From the NCBI GenBank assembly GCA_934247335.1, contig CAKQJJ010000095.1, positions 1 through 5,973 on the forward strand: DNA of 5,973 nucleotides. The letters run 5' to 3'. Within the stretch, counting starts at the first letter, position 1. Every line of letters begins with the position of its first letter. The notes below the pieces were generated by a model, which ran no database searches, was not told the DNA's origin, and saw only the letters and a program-made list of their open reading frames with translations. The stretch comes from an uncultured Clostridia bacterium (GTDB lineage: Bacteria > Bacillota > Clostridia > Christensenellales > Pumilibacteraceae). Below are positions 1 to 5,368 of this stretch, piece by piece. The position numbers were made by a program, and so were the translations under genes.

Positions 1-3
1 CCC

Positions 4-20
4 CGTGCCGATACGGCAGG
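4..20. other. Short inverted repeat after the last gene, possible terminator stem cut by the window edge
   Basis: TGCCG-ATA-CGGCA, with a further CCC/GGG pairing interrupted by one bulged G, lies 20-odd nt beyond the DUF1003 stop. On the minus strand any U-run would fall outside the window, so a terminator cannot be confirmed. A run of seven T on the plus strand (31-37) might instead belong to a terminator of a convergent plus-strand gene, but the stem directly before it is weak. Confidence 0.25.
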
Positions 21-40
21 GAAGCGTCCGTTTTTTTATC

Positions 41-553
41 TTATTCTTTCGTTTCGACGGGGGCATCGGAATCTTCTTGCAACTGCTTTTCGAGTGCCGA
101 CTGCTTTGCGAGGATGGCGTTGACTTTATCATAGAGATCTTCGATCATAATTTCGGTTTTCAGATTGACTTTATAGTCGTTTTCGGCTCTTCTGCGGTCT
201 TTTTCTTCCTGACGGTTTTGGCTCATCATAATGAGCGGAGCCTGAATAGCCGCTACACAAGACAGCACCAGATTAAGCAATATAAACGGGTATGGGTCAA
301 ATGCTTTTGAAGCCATTATGATATTTACGACCATCCAAAGGACAAGAACGCCGGTAAACGAAAAAATGAACGCCCAACTGCCTGCAAATTTTGCGATAGC
401 GTCTGCGGCTCGTTGTCCCAAAGTGTATTTTTTCTCGCTTTCGGGGCGTACCGAAATCTTGCGGTTCGCAAGCAGATTAAGCACTTCTTCATCACTCATA
501 TCCTGACGAATATCGTCGAGTACGTCTTTTAATAATTTTCTGTTTTCTTTCAT
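41..553 (-). CDS. DUF1003-family two-TM membrane protein
   Basis: 170 residues. The DUF1003 core is clear: LGQRAADAIAKFAGSW (45-60), a first membrane helix (about 60-80), FDPYPFILLNLVLS (85-98) leading into the second helix (about 89-110), then IMMSQNRQEEKDRRRAENDY (108-127). A charged, probably coiled-coil tail follows (about 130-162). The N-terminal 40 residues are helical and charged. The biochemical role of the family is not established to my knowledge. The start has AAGGA (565-561) 7 nt before the ATG. The gene lies only 15 nt after the lipoprotein stop, so the two are almost certainly co-transcribed and possibly act together at the membrane. The C-terminus is acidic (EDSDAPVETKE). Confidence 0.93.
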   Translation of the reverse strand: MKENRKLLKDVLDDIRQDMSDEEVLNLLANRKISVRPESEKKYTLGQRAADAIAKFAGSWAFIFSFTGVLVLWMVVNIIMASKAFDPYPFILLNLVLSCVAAIQAPLIMMSQNRQEEKDRRRAENDYKVNLKTEIMIEDLYDKVNAILAKQSALEKQLQEDSDAPVETKE

Positions 554-568
554 AGGTTTTTCCTTATG

Positions 569-1198
569 TTATTTCATTTTATAATAATTCGAATAAACAC
601 CGTTATGAGATGAATCGGCATTCTCCACAAATAGTTTGAATTTGTATTGATTCGTCTCGGTATCGATTTCATAACGAATTTCAAAAATCCAAACCGAGCC
701 TTTTGCAAAATAGCCGTTTTCCAATGTGTTATCTTTCACATAGTAAAATTGATACAATTTACTCGGGTTGTCATCGAAATAATCCGACAACTCGCTTTTT
801 TGTTCTATCACATACCAGTTTTCGTTAGAATCCAGACTGAATTTTTCTATTGTCGGTTTACCGAATCTACCGTCGTAATGCGTTTTGAAATATGAAAAAT
901 AGGTTTCGGCATTTGAATTGAATGTCGCTTCGTCATGACAATCTTGAGAAAAAGAGTATCCGTCGTTAAACCAAGCATCGCTTGAATTTATTTCACCGGA
1001 TAGTCCGCTCGGCATTGTCAATCCGTCAAGTCCCTTTTCCGTCAGTTCTTCTGCGGTAAACCACTTTGTTCTGTCATGAAGAGCAGGGCGATTGCCTTCG
1101 TTGTTATTGTCAGCCTGATTTCCGCAAGCAACCAAACCGATGCACATAATTGCCGAAATGAATATACCGACAAAAATTGATAAAGTCTTTTTTAACAT
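569..1198 (-). CDS. Lipoprotein of unknown function
   Basis: 209 residues. A basic N-terminus (MLKK) and hydrophobic stretch (about 6-21) lead to the lipobox LVAC with C25 as the lipidated residue. The mature protein of about 185 residues would be anchored to the outer face of the membrane. After a short Asn/Glu-rich linker (27-36) comes a compact, aromatic-rich domain with WFTAEELTEKGLDGL (about 46-60), WFNDGYSFSQ, and alternating strand-like segments such as SVWIFEIRYEI and YKFKLFVENA. No catalytic motif was seen and I do not recognise the family. The start has GGAGG (1212-1208) 9 nt before the ATG. It begins 50 nt after the response regulator stop; no convincing promoter or terminator is visible in that gap, so it may be the third gene of the kdpDE unit. 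Confidence 0.88.
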   Translation of the reverse strand: MLKKTLSIFVGIFISAIMCIGLVACGNQADNNNEGNRPALHDRTKWFTAEELTEKGLDGLTMPSGLSGEINSSDAWFNDGYSFSQDCHDEATFNSNAETYFSYFKTHYDGRFGKPTIEKFSLDSNENWYVIEQKSELSDYFDDNPSKLYQFYYVKDNTLENGYFAKGSVWIFEIRYEIDTETNQYKFKLFVENADSSHNGVYSNYYKMK

Positions 1199-1248
1199 AA
1201 TCTATAACCTCCGATTTTATTGTTTTATATTTAGAAATTGCAGAAAAT

Positions 1249-1947
1249 TCATTCTGCCTTTACCATTCTGTAACCGATACCGACGTGAGTTTGAATATAT
1301 TGCGGCGAATCGGCGGACGGTTCGATTTTTTTGCGTAAAGTTGCCATAAATACGCGCAGAGAAGCAATATTGCTTTCCCATGCCGCACCCCATATTTTTT
1401 GCGTAATATAAGTGTGGGTAAGCACTTTTCCGACGTTTCTCGACAGCAAACAAAGCAATTTATACTCGATAGGGGTAAGGTGGAGTTCTTCGCCGCTTAA
1501 ATATGCGCATCCTGCGGCATAATCTATTTTAAGATTTCCGTTTACAAAAACAGACTCGGACTTGTTCGACGATTGTATTGCGGACAATCTTCTTTCCGTA
1601 ACGCGAATTCTTGCGAGCAATTCTTCTACCGAAAACGGTTTTGTCAGATAATCGTCCGCTCCTGCATCCAATGCGTCTATTTTATCTTTATCTTCGGCGC
1701 GGGCGCTGATTACGATAATCGGCATTTCCGACCACGTACGTATTTTTTTGATAACGTCTACGCCGTCGATATCAGGTAAGCCCAAATCAAGCAAAACTAT
1801 ATCAGGATTATGGGAAGACGCTTGCATAACTGCGCTTTCGCCGTTTGAAGCGGATATATAGTCGTAACCGTGTGTTTTCAAAGTCGTTCCGATAAGGTTG
1901 CGAACGGGCGCGTCGTCTTCTACGACCAAAATCAGTATGTTATTCAT
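1249..1947 (-). CDS. kdpE: KdpE-like OmpR/PhoB-family response regulator
   Basis: 232 residues, the usual KdpE length. The receiver domain (1-120) has the acidic pocket E10-D11-D12, phospho-acceptor D54 in LLDLGLPDIDG, the switch residue S81, Y100 and the invariant K103 in TKPF. The winged-helix DNA-binding domain (about 133-232) has LTPIEYKLL (157-165), the recognition region around SLRVFMATLRKKIE (196-209) and the wing motif THVGIGYRM (220-228). All residues needed for phosphorylation are present. The start is the ATG at 1947, with GGAGG (1961-1957) 9 nt upstream; a longer in-frame extension to 1992 would run through that Shine-Dalgarno. The first 8 nt overlap the end of the kinase gene (stop 1942-1940), so translation is likely coupled. 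In the family KdpE activates potassium uptake genes; here the nearest candidate target is ktrBA (inference). Confidence 0.95.
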   Translation of the reverse strand: MNNILILVVEDDAPVRNLIGTTLKTHGYDYISASNGESAVMQASSHNPDIVLLDLGLPDIDGVDVIKKIRTWSEMPIIVISARAEDKDKIDALDAGADDYLTKPFSVEELLARIRVTERRLSAIQSSNKSESVFVNGNLKIDYAAGCAYLSGEELHLTPIEYKLLCLLSRNVGKVLTHTYITQKIWGAAWESNIASLRVFMATLRKKIEPSADSPQYIQTHVGIGYRMVKAE

Positions 1948-3898
1948 GAATTTCCACCTCCCCGACGGGCAATGTAAATGTAAATATCGCACCGTGCGGC
2001 ATGTTGTCCGTTATCTTTATTTCTCCGCCGTGAGCGTTTACGATAGATTTACACAACGAAAGCCCCAAGCCGATACTGCGGCGGCAATCGACAATTTTAT
2101 TTGAGCCTGTATAAAACATATCGAACACGCGAGATTTTTGTTCGCCCTCGATTCCGTTCCCGTTATCCGCCACGCTTATGCAAACCATATTCTCGCTTTT
2201 CTTTGCCGTAATTGTAATTTGCGAATCGGACGGCGTATATTTGATAGCGTTGTCTAAAAGATTGATTAAAACCTGTACGATAAGCCGAGCGTCCATTTTG
2301 GCAAGTAGCAAGTCATCGGGTTGAATTACGATAATTTTTTGCTTTTCGCTTTTCGTATGAATATGTTTCAACGCCTCGGCTATTACGTCGCCGACGAGTT
2401 CCGTCGTTAAATTTATATTCATTCTGCCTTCTTCAATGCGCGTTACCGCAAGCAGATTTTCAACCAGATTGATAAGCCAAAGCGAATCATCGTAAATATC
2501 TTCGTATATTTGTTGTTTTGTCGCGTCGTCAATATCGTTACCGTTTGAAATCAGATTGCTCGCATTGCCCGAAATGGAAGTAAGCGGCGTGCGAAGATCA
2601 TGCGATATGGAACGGAGCAGGTTTGCGCGCAACTGTTCGTTTTTGGCTAAAACGGCGGCGCGTTCTCTTTCTTTGGCGTTTATGATTCCGTCGATTGCGA
2701 TTGCACATTCGCCGATAACGGAAACTACAATGCTTTCGTCAAAAGAATCAATCGGCTTTTCTCCGACAAAAATGCCGATTACTCCGTAATTTTTCTCGCT
2801 TTTGCATATCGGAAAAAACTCATATTCGCTGTTCGGATAAATATTTGTTCCTTTTCCCGCTTTCACATTGTTTTTCGTTACTTGCAGGACTATTTGCTCG
2901 CACTCGGGCGGTATGGCGGAAGAGTCGTTTTCCGTCGGCGAAGTATAAGTTTTTTGTGCCTTATCGTCAAATACAACTATTTTTCGATTTAACAATCTTT
3001 GCAATTGATTCGCCGTAACCTGAAATATCTCCGTTTCGTCGGACGCTTTCTGAATCAACTGATTCGCATCGAACAGAATTTTTGTTCTGTATGCGGTTTG
3101 AGTTGCCTGACGTTCACGTGTTTTCAGTTTTTCTGTTGTTCCGCCTATGATGAGAGACGCCGCAAGCATAATTACAAAAGTGACGGGATATCCGCTTCCG
3201 TATGCAAGAAACGAAAATCTCGGTTCGGTAAAAAGAAAATTGAAAACCAGAACACTCGCAACGGATGATATAACCCAGCAGATTTTACTTTCGGTAAAAA
3301 TGGCGATAAGCAACACGCCGAGTATATATACCGTAATTATGTTAGCGTCGGTAAAGCCGAGACGAGAAAATAAATAGCCAAGTAAAGAAGATAACAGCAG
3401 TACAGCGGACGAAATTATCAATCCTTTCAGCAACTTTGAAAAACTCGGCTTTTCAAACAGTTTTTTCTTTCTTTCGGATACGACGGCGTCGCTGTCCGGA
3501 ATAATATGTATATCGACATTCGGAGCAAGCGATATCAGTTTTTCCGTTAAAGTCGGTGTGCCTATAAAGCGCCGCTTACCGATAACGGTTCGTCCGATTA
3601 CTATTTTCGTAACGCCGGAAAGACGTGCATATTCCGCAATTTGAAACGCAATATCGTCTCCGCATACGGTAACTATCGATGCTCCGTTCGTTTCTGCAAA
3701 ATGAATATTTGCAAGTAACCGTTCCGTATCATCCGTTGTCATAGATTCAGACGCGGGAGTTTTTACATATAATGCCGTGAACGATGAATCGAATGCTTTT
3801 GCCATTGCTGCCGCTGTTTGAATTATTTTCGTGTTTGAAGGCGCGGAAGACAAACAAACCAGTATGTGTTCTTTATCGTTTATATACTGTTTTTCCAT
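1940..3898 (-). CDS. kdpD: KdpD-like sensor histidine kinase, short form without the N-terminal KdpD domain
   Basis: Membrane sensor kinase of 652 residues, against about 890 for E. coli KdpD. Domain order: universal stress protein-like domain (about 10-135, starting HILVCLSS), a DUF4118 block with four membrane helices (about 157-177, 187-201, 206-223, 238-252), a GAF-like region (about 270-405), and the kinase core. The phospho-acceptor is H433 in SISHDLRTPLT. The ATP-binding domain shows the N box around N546-N550, G1 box D578-x-G-x-G582, F box F592-F595 and G2 box G610-L-G. The Walker-type N-terminal domain (PF02702 type) of classical KdpD is absent; the protein starts directly at the USP domain. 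S17-S-A19, then 20 residues, then FTALY (40-44) nearly matches the SxS-x20-FTAxY motif reported for c-di-AMP binding by S. aureus KdpD. It probably phosphorylates the response regulator encoded directly downstream. Confidence 0.93.
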   Translation of the reverse strand: MEKQYINDKEHILVCLSSAPSNTKIIQTAAAMAKAFDSSFTALYVKTPASESMTTDDTERLLANIHFAETNGASIVTVCGDDIAFQIAEYARLSGVTKIVIGRTVIGKRRFIGTPTLTEKLISLAPNVDIHIIPDSDAVVSERKKKLFEKPSFSKLLKGLIISSAVLLLSSLLGYLFSRLGFTDANIITVYILGVLLIAIFTESKICWVISSVASVLVFNFLFTEPRFSFLAYGSGYPVTFVIMLAASLIIGGTTEKLKTRERQATQTAYRTKILFDANQLIQKASDETEIFQVTANQLQRLLNRKIVVFDDKAQKTYTSPTENDSSAIPPECEQIVLQVTKNNVKAGKGTNIYPNSEYEFFPICKSEKNYGVIGIFVGEKPIDSFDESIVVSVIGECAIAIDGIINAKERERAAVLAKNEQLRANLLRSISHDLRTPLTSISGNASNLISNGNDIDDATKQQIYEDIYDDSLWLINLVENLLAVTRIEEGRMNINLTTELVGDVIAEALKHIHTKSEKQKIIVIQPDDLLLAKMDARLIVQVLINLLDNAIKYTPSDSQITITAKKSENMVCISVADNGNGIEGEQKSRVFDMFYTGSNKIVDCRRSIGLGLSLCKSIVNAHGGEIKITDNMPHGAIFTFTLPVGEVEIHE

Positions 3899-3913
3899 TT
3901 GACTGACCCGGAT

Positions 3914-3919
3914 CTCCTT
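3914..3919 (-). promoter_or_regulatory. Ribosome binding site of the sensor kinase gene with unusually long spacing
   Basis: AAGGAG on the minus strand lies 15 nt before the ATG at 3898-3896, roughly twice the usual distance. No other standard start codon is in frame in the gap, and the USP domain begins right after the chosen ATG, so the start stands. Spacing of this kind would predict weak initiation unless the gap is folded. Confidence 0.55.
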
Positions 3920-3936
3920 CGTTTTTTATTTCCTAT

Positions 3937-3949
3937 ATTATAAATTATA
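3937..3949 (-). promoter_or_regulatory. Possible second -10 region close to the sensor kinase gene
   Basis: Two TATAAT hexamers occur on the minus strand at 3949-3944 and 3942-3937. Neither has a recognisable -35 at 16-18 bp, and neither has a TG extension. They lie in a very AT-rich patch and may be chance; if used, the leader would be only about 30 nt and would skip all the hairpins. Confidence 0.25.
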
Positions 3950-4084
3950 AGAAGATAATCTTTTGCCATTCGGCAAAATCTTTAAAACCCTTGCGGGTTT
4001 CACGCAAAAACTTACGTTTTTGCCTTCTTAGTTTGAAATACTGCGAAGTTGTAAACCCTTGCAAGCAAATTTAAAACTTCTTGT

Positions 4085-4113
4085 ATTATAGCATATTTTT
4101 TGAATAAAATCTA
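4085..4113 (-). promoter_or_regulatory. Probable sigma-A-type promoter with extended -10 ahead of the kdpD leader
   Basis: On the minus strand TATAAT (4090-4085) is preceded by TATGC, giving the extended -10 TGCTATAAT. At 17 bp spacing the -35 position reads TAGATT (4113-4108), a poor match to TTGACA, as is common for extended -10 promoters. The -35 overlaps the stop codon of the small membrane protein. Initiation would be near 4078, leaving a leader of about 180 nt before the kinase start. This would let kdpDE be expressed apart from ktrBA. Confidence 0.6.
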
Positions 4114-4398
4114 CTTGAAACGACTTTTATAATCGTTTAAGGCGTCGGTCAACTCACGATTTTCTTCGTCAAATATAACAATAGCGACTTTGTTATGGCG
4201 TTTTTTGAAGTTTTCAATCTCGGAAATCGTATTATCATAGTTTTCTGTGTCAATGAATTCGAGCGGACTGTATTTTTCTTCTTGTTCCTTTGAAATCGCT
4301 TTTCTGTTTTCTTCCAAGAAGGTGTCAAGCCTTTTCATAATAAAAAAGCCGAAAATCATAACTGCGATTACTGCAATAATAAGTATTACGTCTTCCAT
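4111..4398 (-). CDS. Small single-pass membrane protein of unknown function, downstream of ktrA
   Basis: 95 residues; I do not recognise a named family. Residues 3-21 are one hydrophobic helix (VILIIAVIAVMIFGFFIM), followed directly by K22-R23. The positive-inside rule therefore puts the N-terminus outside and about 70 residues in the cytoplasm. The cytoplasmic part is charged and mostly helical, with one clear strand VAIVIFD (71-77) followed by an acidic helix, like a miniature alpha/beta fold. The start is taken as the ATG at 4398. A GTG at 4407 is also in frame, but it forms part of the Shine-Dalgarno AAGGTGA. The gene starts 24 nt after the ktrA stop and so is in the ktr transcription unit. 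Its place between the transporter and its likely sensor suggests an accessory or linking membrane subunit, but that is inference. Confidence 0.8.
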   Translation of the reverse strand: MEDVILIIAVIAVMIFGFFIMKRLDTFLEENRKAISKEQEEKYSPLEFIDTENYDNTISEIENFKKRHNKVAIVIFDEENRELTDALNDYKSRFK

Positions 4399-4403
4399 AA
4401 AAG

Positions 4404-4411
4404 TCACCTTC
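4404..4411 (-). promoter_or_regulatory. Shine-Dalgarno that decides the start of the small membrane protein
   Basis: GAAGGTGA on the minus strand, 5 nt before the ATG at 4398-4396. Because it covers the in-frame GTG at 4407-4405, the GTG cannot use it, so the shorter 95-residue product is preferred. Confidence 0.65.
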
Positions 4412-4422
4412 TTTTACGGCTG

Positions 4423-5076
4423 TTAAATATCAAAGCATTTCCGCATTGCTTTGTATTCCCCGAGAACTAAAAGCGTTTCGTCTCCGGAAAGAATCGTGTC
4501 GGCGGTAACAACCGCATTGATTTTACCGTTTTTCTTTGTTGCGATAATATTTACGTTGTATTTTCTGCGAATATCGATTTCTACAACCGATTTTCCTATC
4601 CACGCCGACGGAACGGAAACTTCGAATATCGAACAGGAATCGCCGAGTTCTATATAATCGAGAATATGGTCGGATGTATATCGGATTGCTGCCCACGTGG
4701 CAAGTTGCTTTTCGGGATAAATAATTTCTTCTGCGCCGTTACGCAGAAGAAATTTTGCCTGAACGTCCTGTTCTGCACGCGACACAACCTTTTGCGCTCC
4801 CAATTCCTTTAATAAACAGGTCGTTTCAAGAGAACTTTGAAAGTCGCCGCCGATAGTTACAATACATACGTCGTAGTTTTTTACGCCGAGCGATTTCAAT
4901 AGCGCTTCGTTTGTGCTGTCGCCGATTTGCCCGTTCGTCACAAAGGGCATAGCGTCGTTAATTCTTTCTTCGTTTTCGTCTACCGCCATGATTTCGTGTC
5001 CTAATTCGTGCAATTTCATTGCGATGTACTTTCCGAAACGCCCAAGACCTATCAATAAAACAGATTTTGTTTTCAT
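4423..5076 (-). CDS. ktrA: KtrA, cytosolic RCK gating subunit of the Ktr potassium uptake system
   Basis: 217 residues, the usual size of a one-RCK KtrA and half the size of enterobacterial TrkA. The N-terminal RCK_N/Rossmann domain (about 1-135) has the nucleotide-binding GLGRFG (10-15) and an acidic D33-E34 at the end of the second strand, where the family contacts the ribose of the bound nucleotide. The C-terminal RCK_C domain (about 138-217) contains IDIRRKYNVNI (167-177); R170 and N176 lie with the spacing I recall for the c-di-AMP-contacting Arg and Asn of S. aureus KtrA. In the family, an octameric ring of KtrA binds ATP/ADP and gates a KtrB dimer at the membrane. The start is well supported: AAAGGAGG at 5092-5085 lies 8 nt before the ATG. 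The gene is separated from ktrB by the inserted element but is still probably co-transcribed. Confidence 0.95.
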   Translation of the reverse strand: MKTKSVLLIGLGRFGKYIAMKLHELGHEIMAVDENEERINDAMPFVTNGQIGDSTNEALLKSLGVKNYDVCIVTIGGDFQSSLETTCLLKELGAQKVVSRAEQDVQAKFLLRNGAEEIIYPEKQLATWAAIRYTSDHILDYIELGDSCSIFEVSVPSAWIGKSVVEIDIRRKYNVNIIATKKNGKINAVVTADTILSGDETLLVLGEYKAMRKCFDI

Positions 5077-5093
5077 ATATAAAACCTCCTTTA

Positions 5094-5111
5094 GCCACAG
5101 GTGACTGCGTT
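5094..5111 (+). repeat. Terminal inverted repeat of the element, ktrA-proximal copy
   Basis: Reads GCCACAGGTGACTGCGTT on the plus strand. It is the inverted partner of 5351-5368 with one difference (C versus T at position 12). It lies 2 nt from the ktrA Shine-Dalgarno, which was left intact. Confidence 0.85.
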
Positions 5112-5119
5112 CGAACTCG

Positions 5120-5225
5120 GTCTTGCCTTGTGTTTTTGACTAATACGTCGTTGCGTTCGCGTGTTATACATACAGTATTAACGCGCTCACGCGCCTTGTC
5201 TTAGTCTAAAAACGCAAGGCAAGAC
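5120..5225. repeat. Internal long hairpin 1 of the element
   Basis: The arms are 5121-5143 (TCTTGCCTTGTGTTTTTGAC then TAA) and 5201-5224 (TTAG, then TCTAAAAACGCAAGGCAAGA). They pair with one mismatch and one bulged base, and a further G-C pair closes the base. The loop region holds a second imperfect inverted repeat (about 5153-5169 with 5175-5192), so the whole block can fold into one extended stem. It is transcribed as part of any ktrB-ktrA message. Confidence 0.75.
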
Positions 5226-5235
5226 TTGTCTACAA

Positions 5236-5342
5236 CCAAAACGCCGATATTTTCGATGATTTTTGGTAAAGGCGAACGCAGATGTACTTACTGTACTTCA
5301 AGCGAGAATTTGACAAAAAGCACGAAAATTGCGGCGTTTTGG
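5236..5342. repeat. Internal long hairpin 2 of the element
   Basis: The arm 5236-5255 (CCAAAACGCCGATATTTTCG) pairs with 5323-5342 at 18 of 20 positions. The pairing continues imperfectly inward to about 5270 and 5308. Near the apex is a short repeated GTAC (5284-5287 and 5293-5296). Together with hairpin 1 and the terminal repeats it accounts for most of the element. Confidence 0.72.
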
Positions 5343-5350
5343 CGGGTCCT

Positions 5351-5368
5351 AACGCAATCACCTGTGGC
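5351..5368 (-). repeat. Terminal inverted repeat of the element, ktrB-proximal copy
   Basis: Reads GCCACAGGTGATTGCGTT on the minus strand. Its first base, together with the flanking TA, forms the TAG stop codon of ktrB (5370-5368). Confidence 0.85.

Larger units (their letters stand above)
3899..4080 (-). promoter_or_regulatory. Structured 5' leader of the sensor kinase gene with tandem hairpins
   Basis: In transcription order the leader can form: a 6-bp stem GAAGTT/AACTTC (4080-4075 with 4050-4045) around a 24-nt loop; an 8-bp stem GCAAAAAC-GTAA-GTTTTTGC in transcript sense (4023-4004), where GTAA is a GNRA-type loop; a 6-bp stem AAACCC-GCAA-GGGTTT (4000-3985), again with a GNRA loop; and a 7-bp stem TTTTGCC-GAAT-GGCAAAA (3978-3961). 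Several arms occur twice: GCAAGGGTTT at 4062-4053 and 3994-3985, and GGCAAAA at 4024-4018 and 3967-3961. Mutually exclusive pairings are therefore possible. I do not recognise a known riboswitch class. No hairpin is followed by a proper U-run, so a classical terminator is not evident. A non-regulatory repeat relic is the alternative. Confidence 0.45.

Noticed and set aside
1217..1453. Minus-strand open frame of 78 residues overlapping the response regulator C-terminus
   Set aside because: It is a shifted-frame shadow of the winged-helix domain coding sequence, with no ribosome binding site of its own.
1948..1992. Longer N-terminus for the response regulator starting at 1992
   Set aside because: The extra 15 residues are translated from the end of the kinase gene and cross the Shine-Dalgarno; receiver domains start as MNNILILVVEDD, and the ATG at 1947 has ideal spacing.
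3961..4000. Intrinsic terminator formed by the GGGTTT or GGCAAAA hairpins
   Set aside because: Neither stem is followed on the minus strand by a run of T; the downstream bases are TTAAAGATTTTG and GATTATCTTC.
3899..4080. ydaO-type c-di-AMP riboswitch upstream of the kinase
   Set aside because: A plausible expectation for a potassium locus, but I could not find the conserved cores of that class; the region consists of simple A/T-rich hairpins.
4399..4407. GTG start at 4407 for the small membrane protein
   Set aside because: The GTG is part of the Shine-Dalgarno AAGGTGA for the ATG at 4398, and nothing suitable lies before it.
5270..5330. Outward promoter for ktrA inside the element (TTGTCA with TACAGT on the minus strand)
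   Set aside because: The spacing is 15 bp and the -10 matches only 4 of 6 positions, inside a hairpin arm; too weak to annotate.
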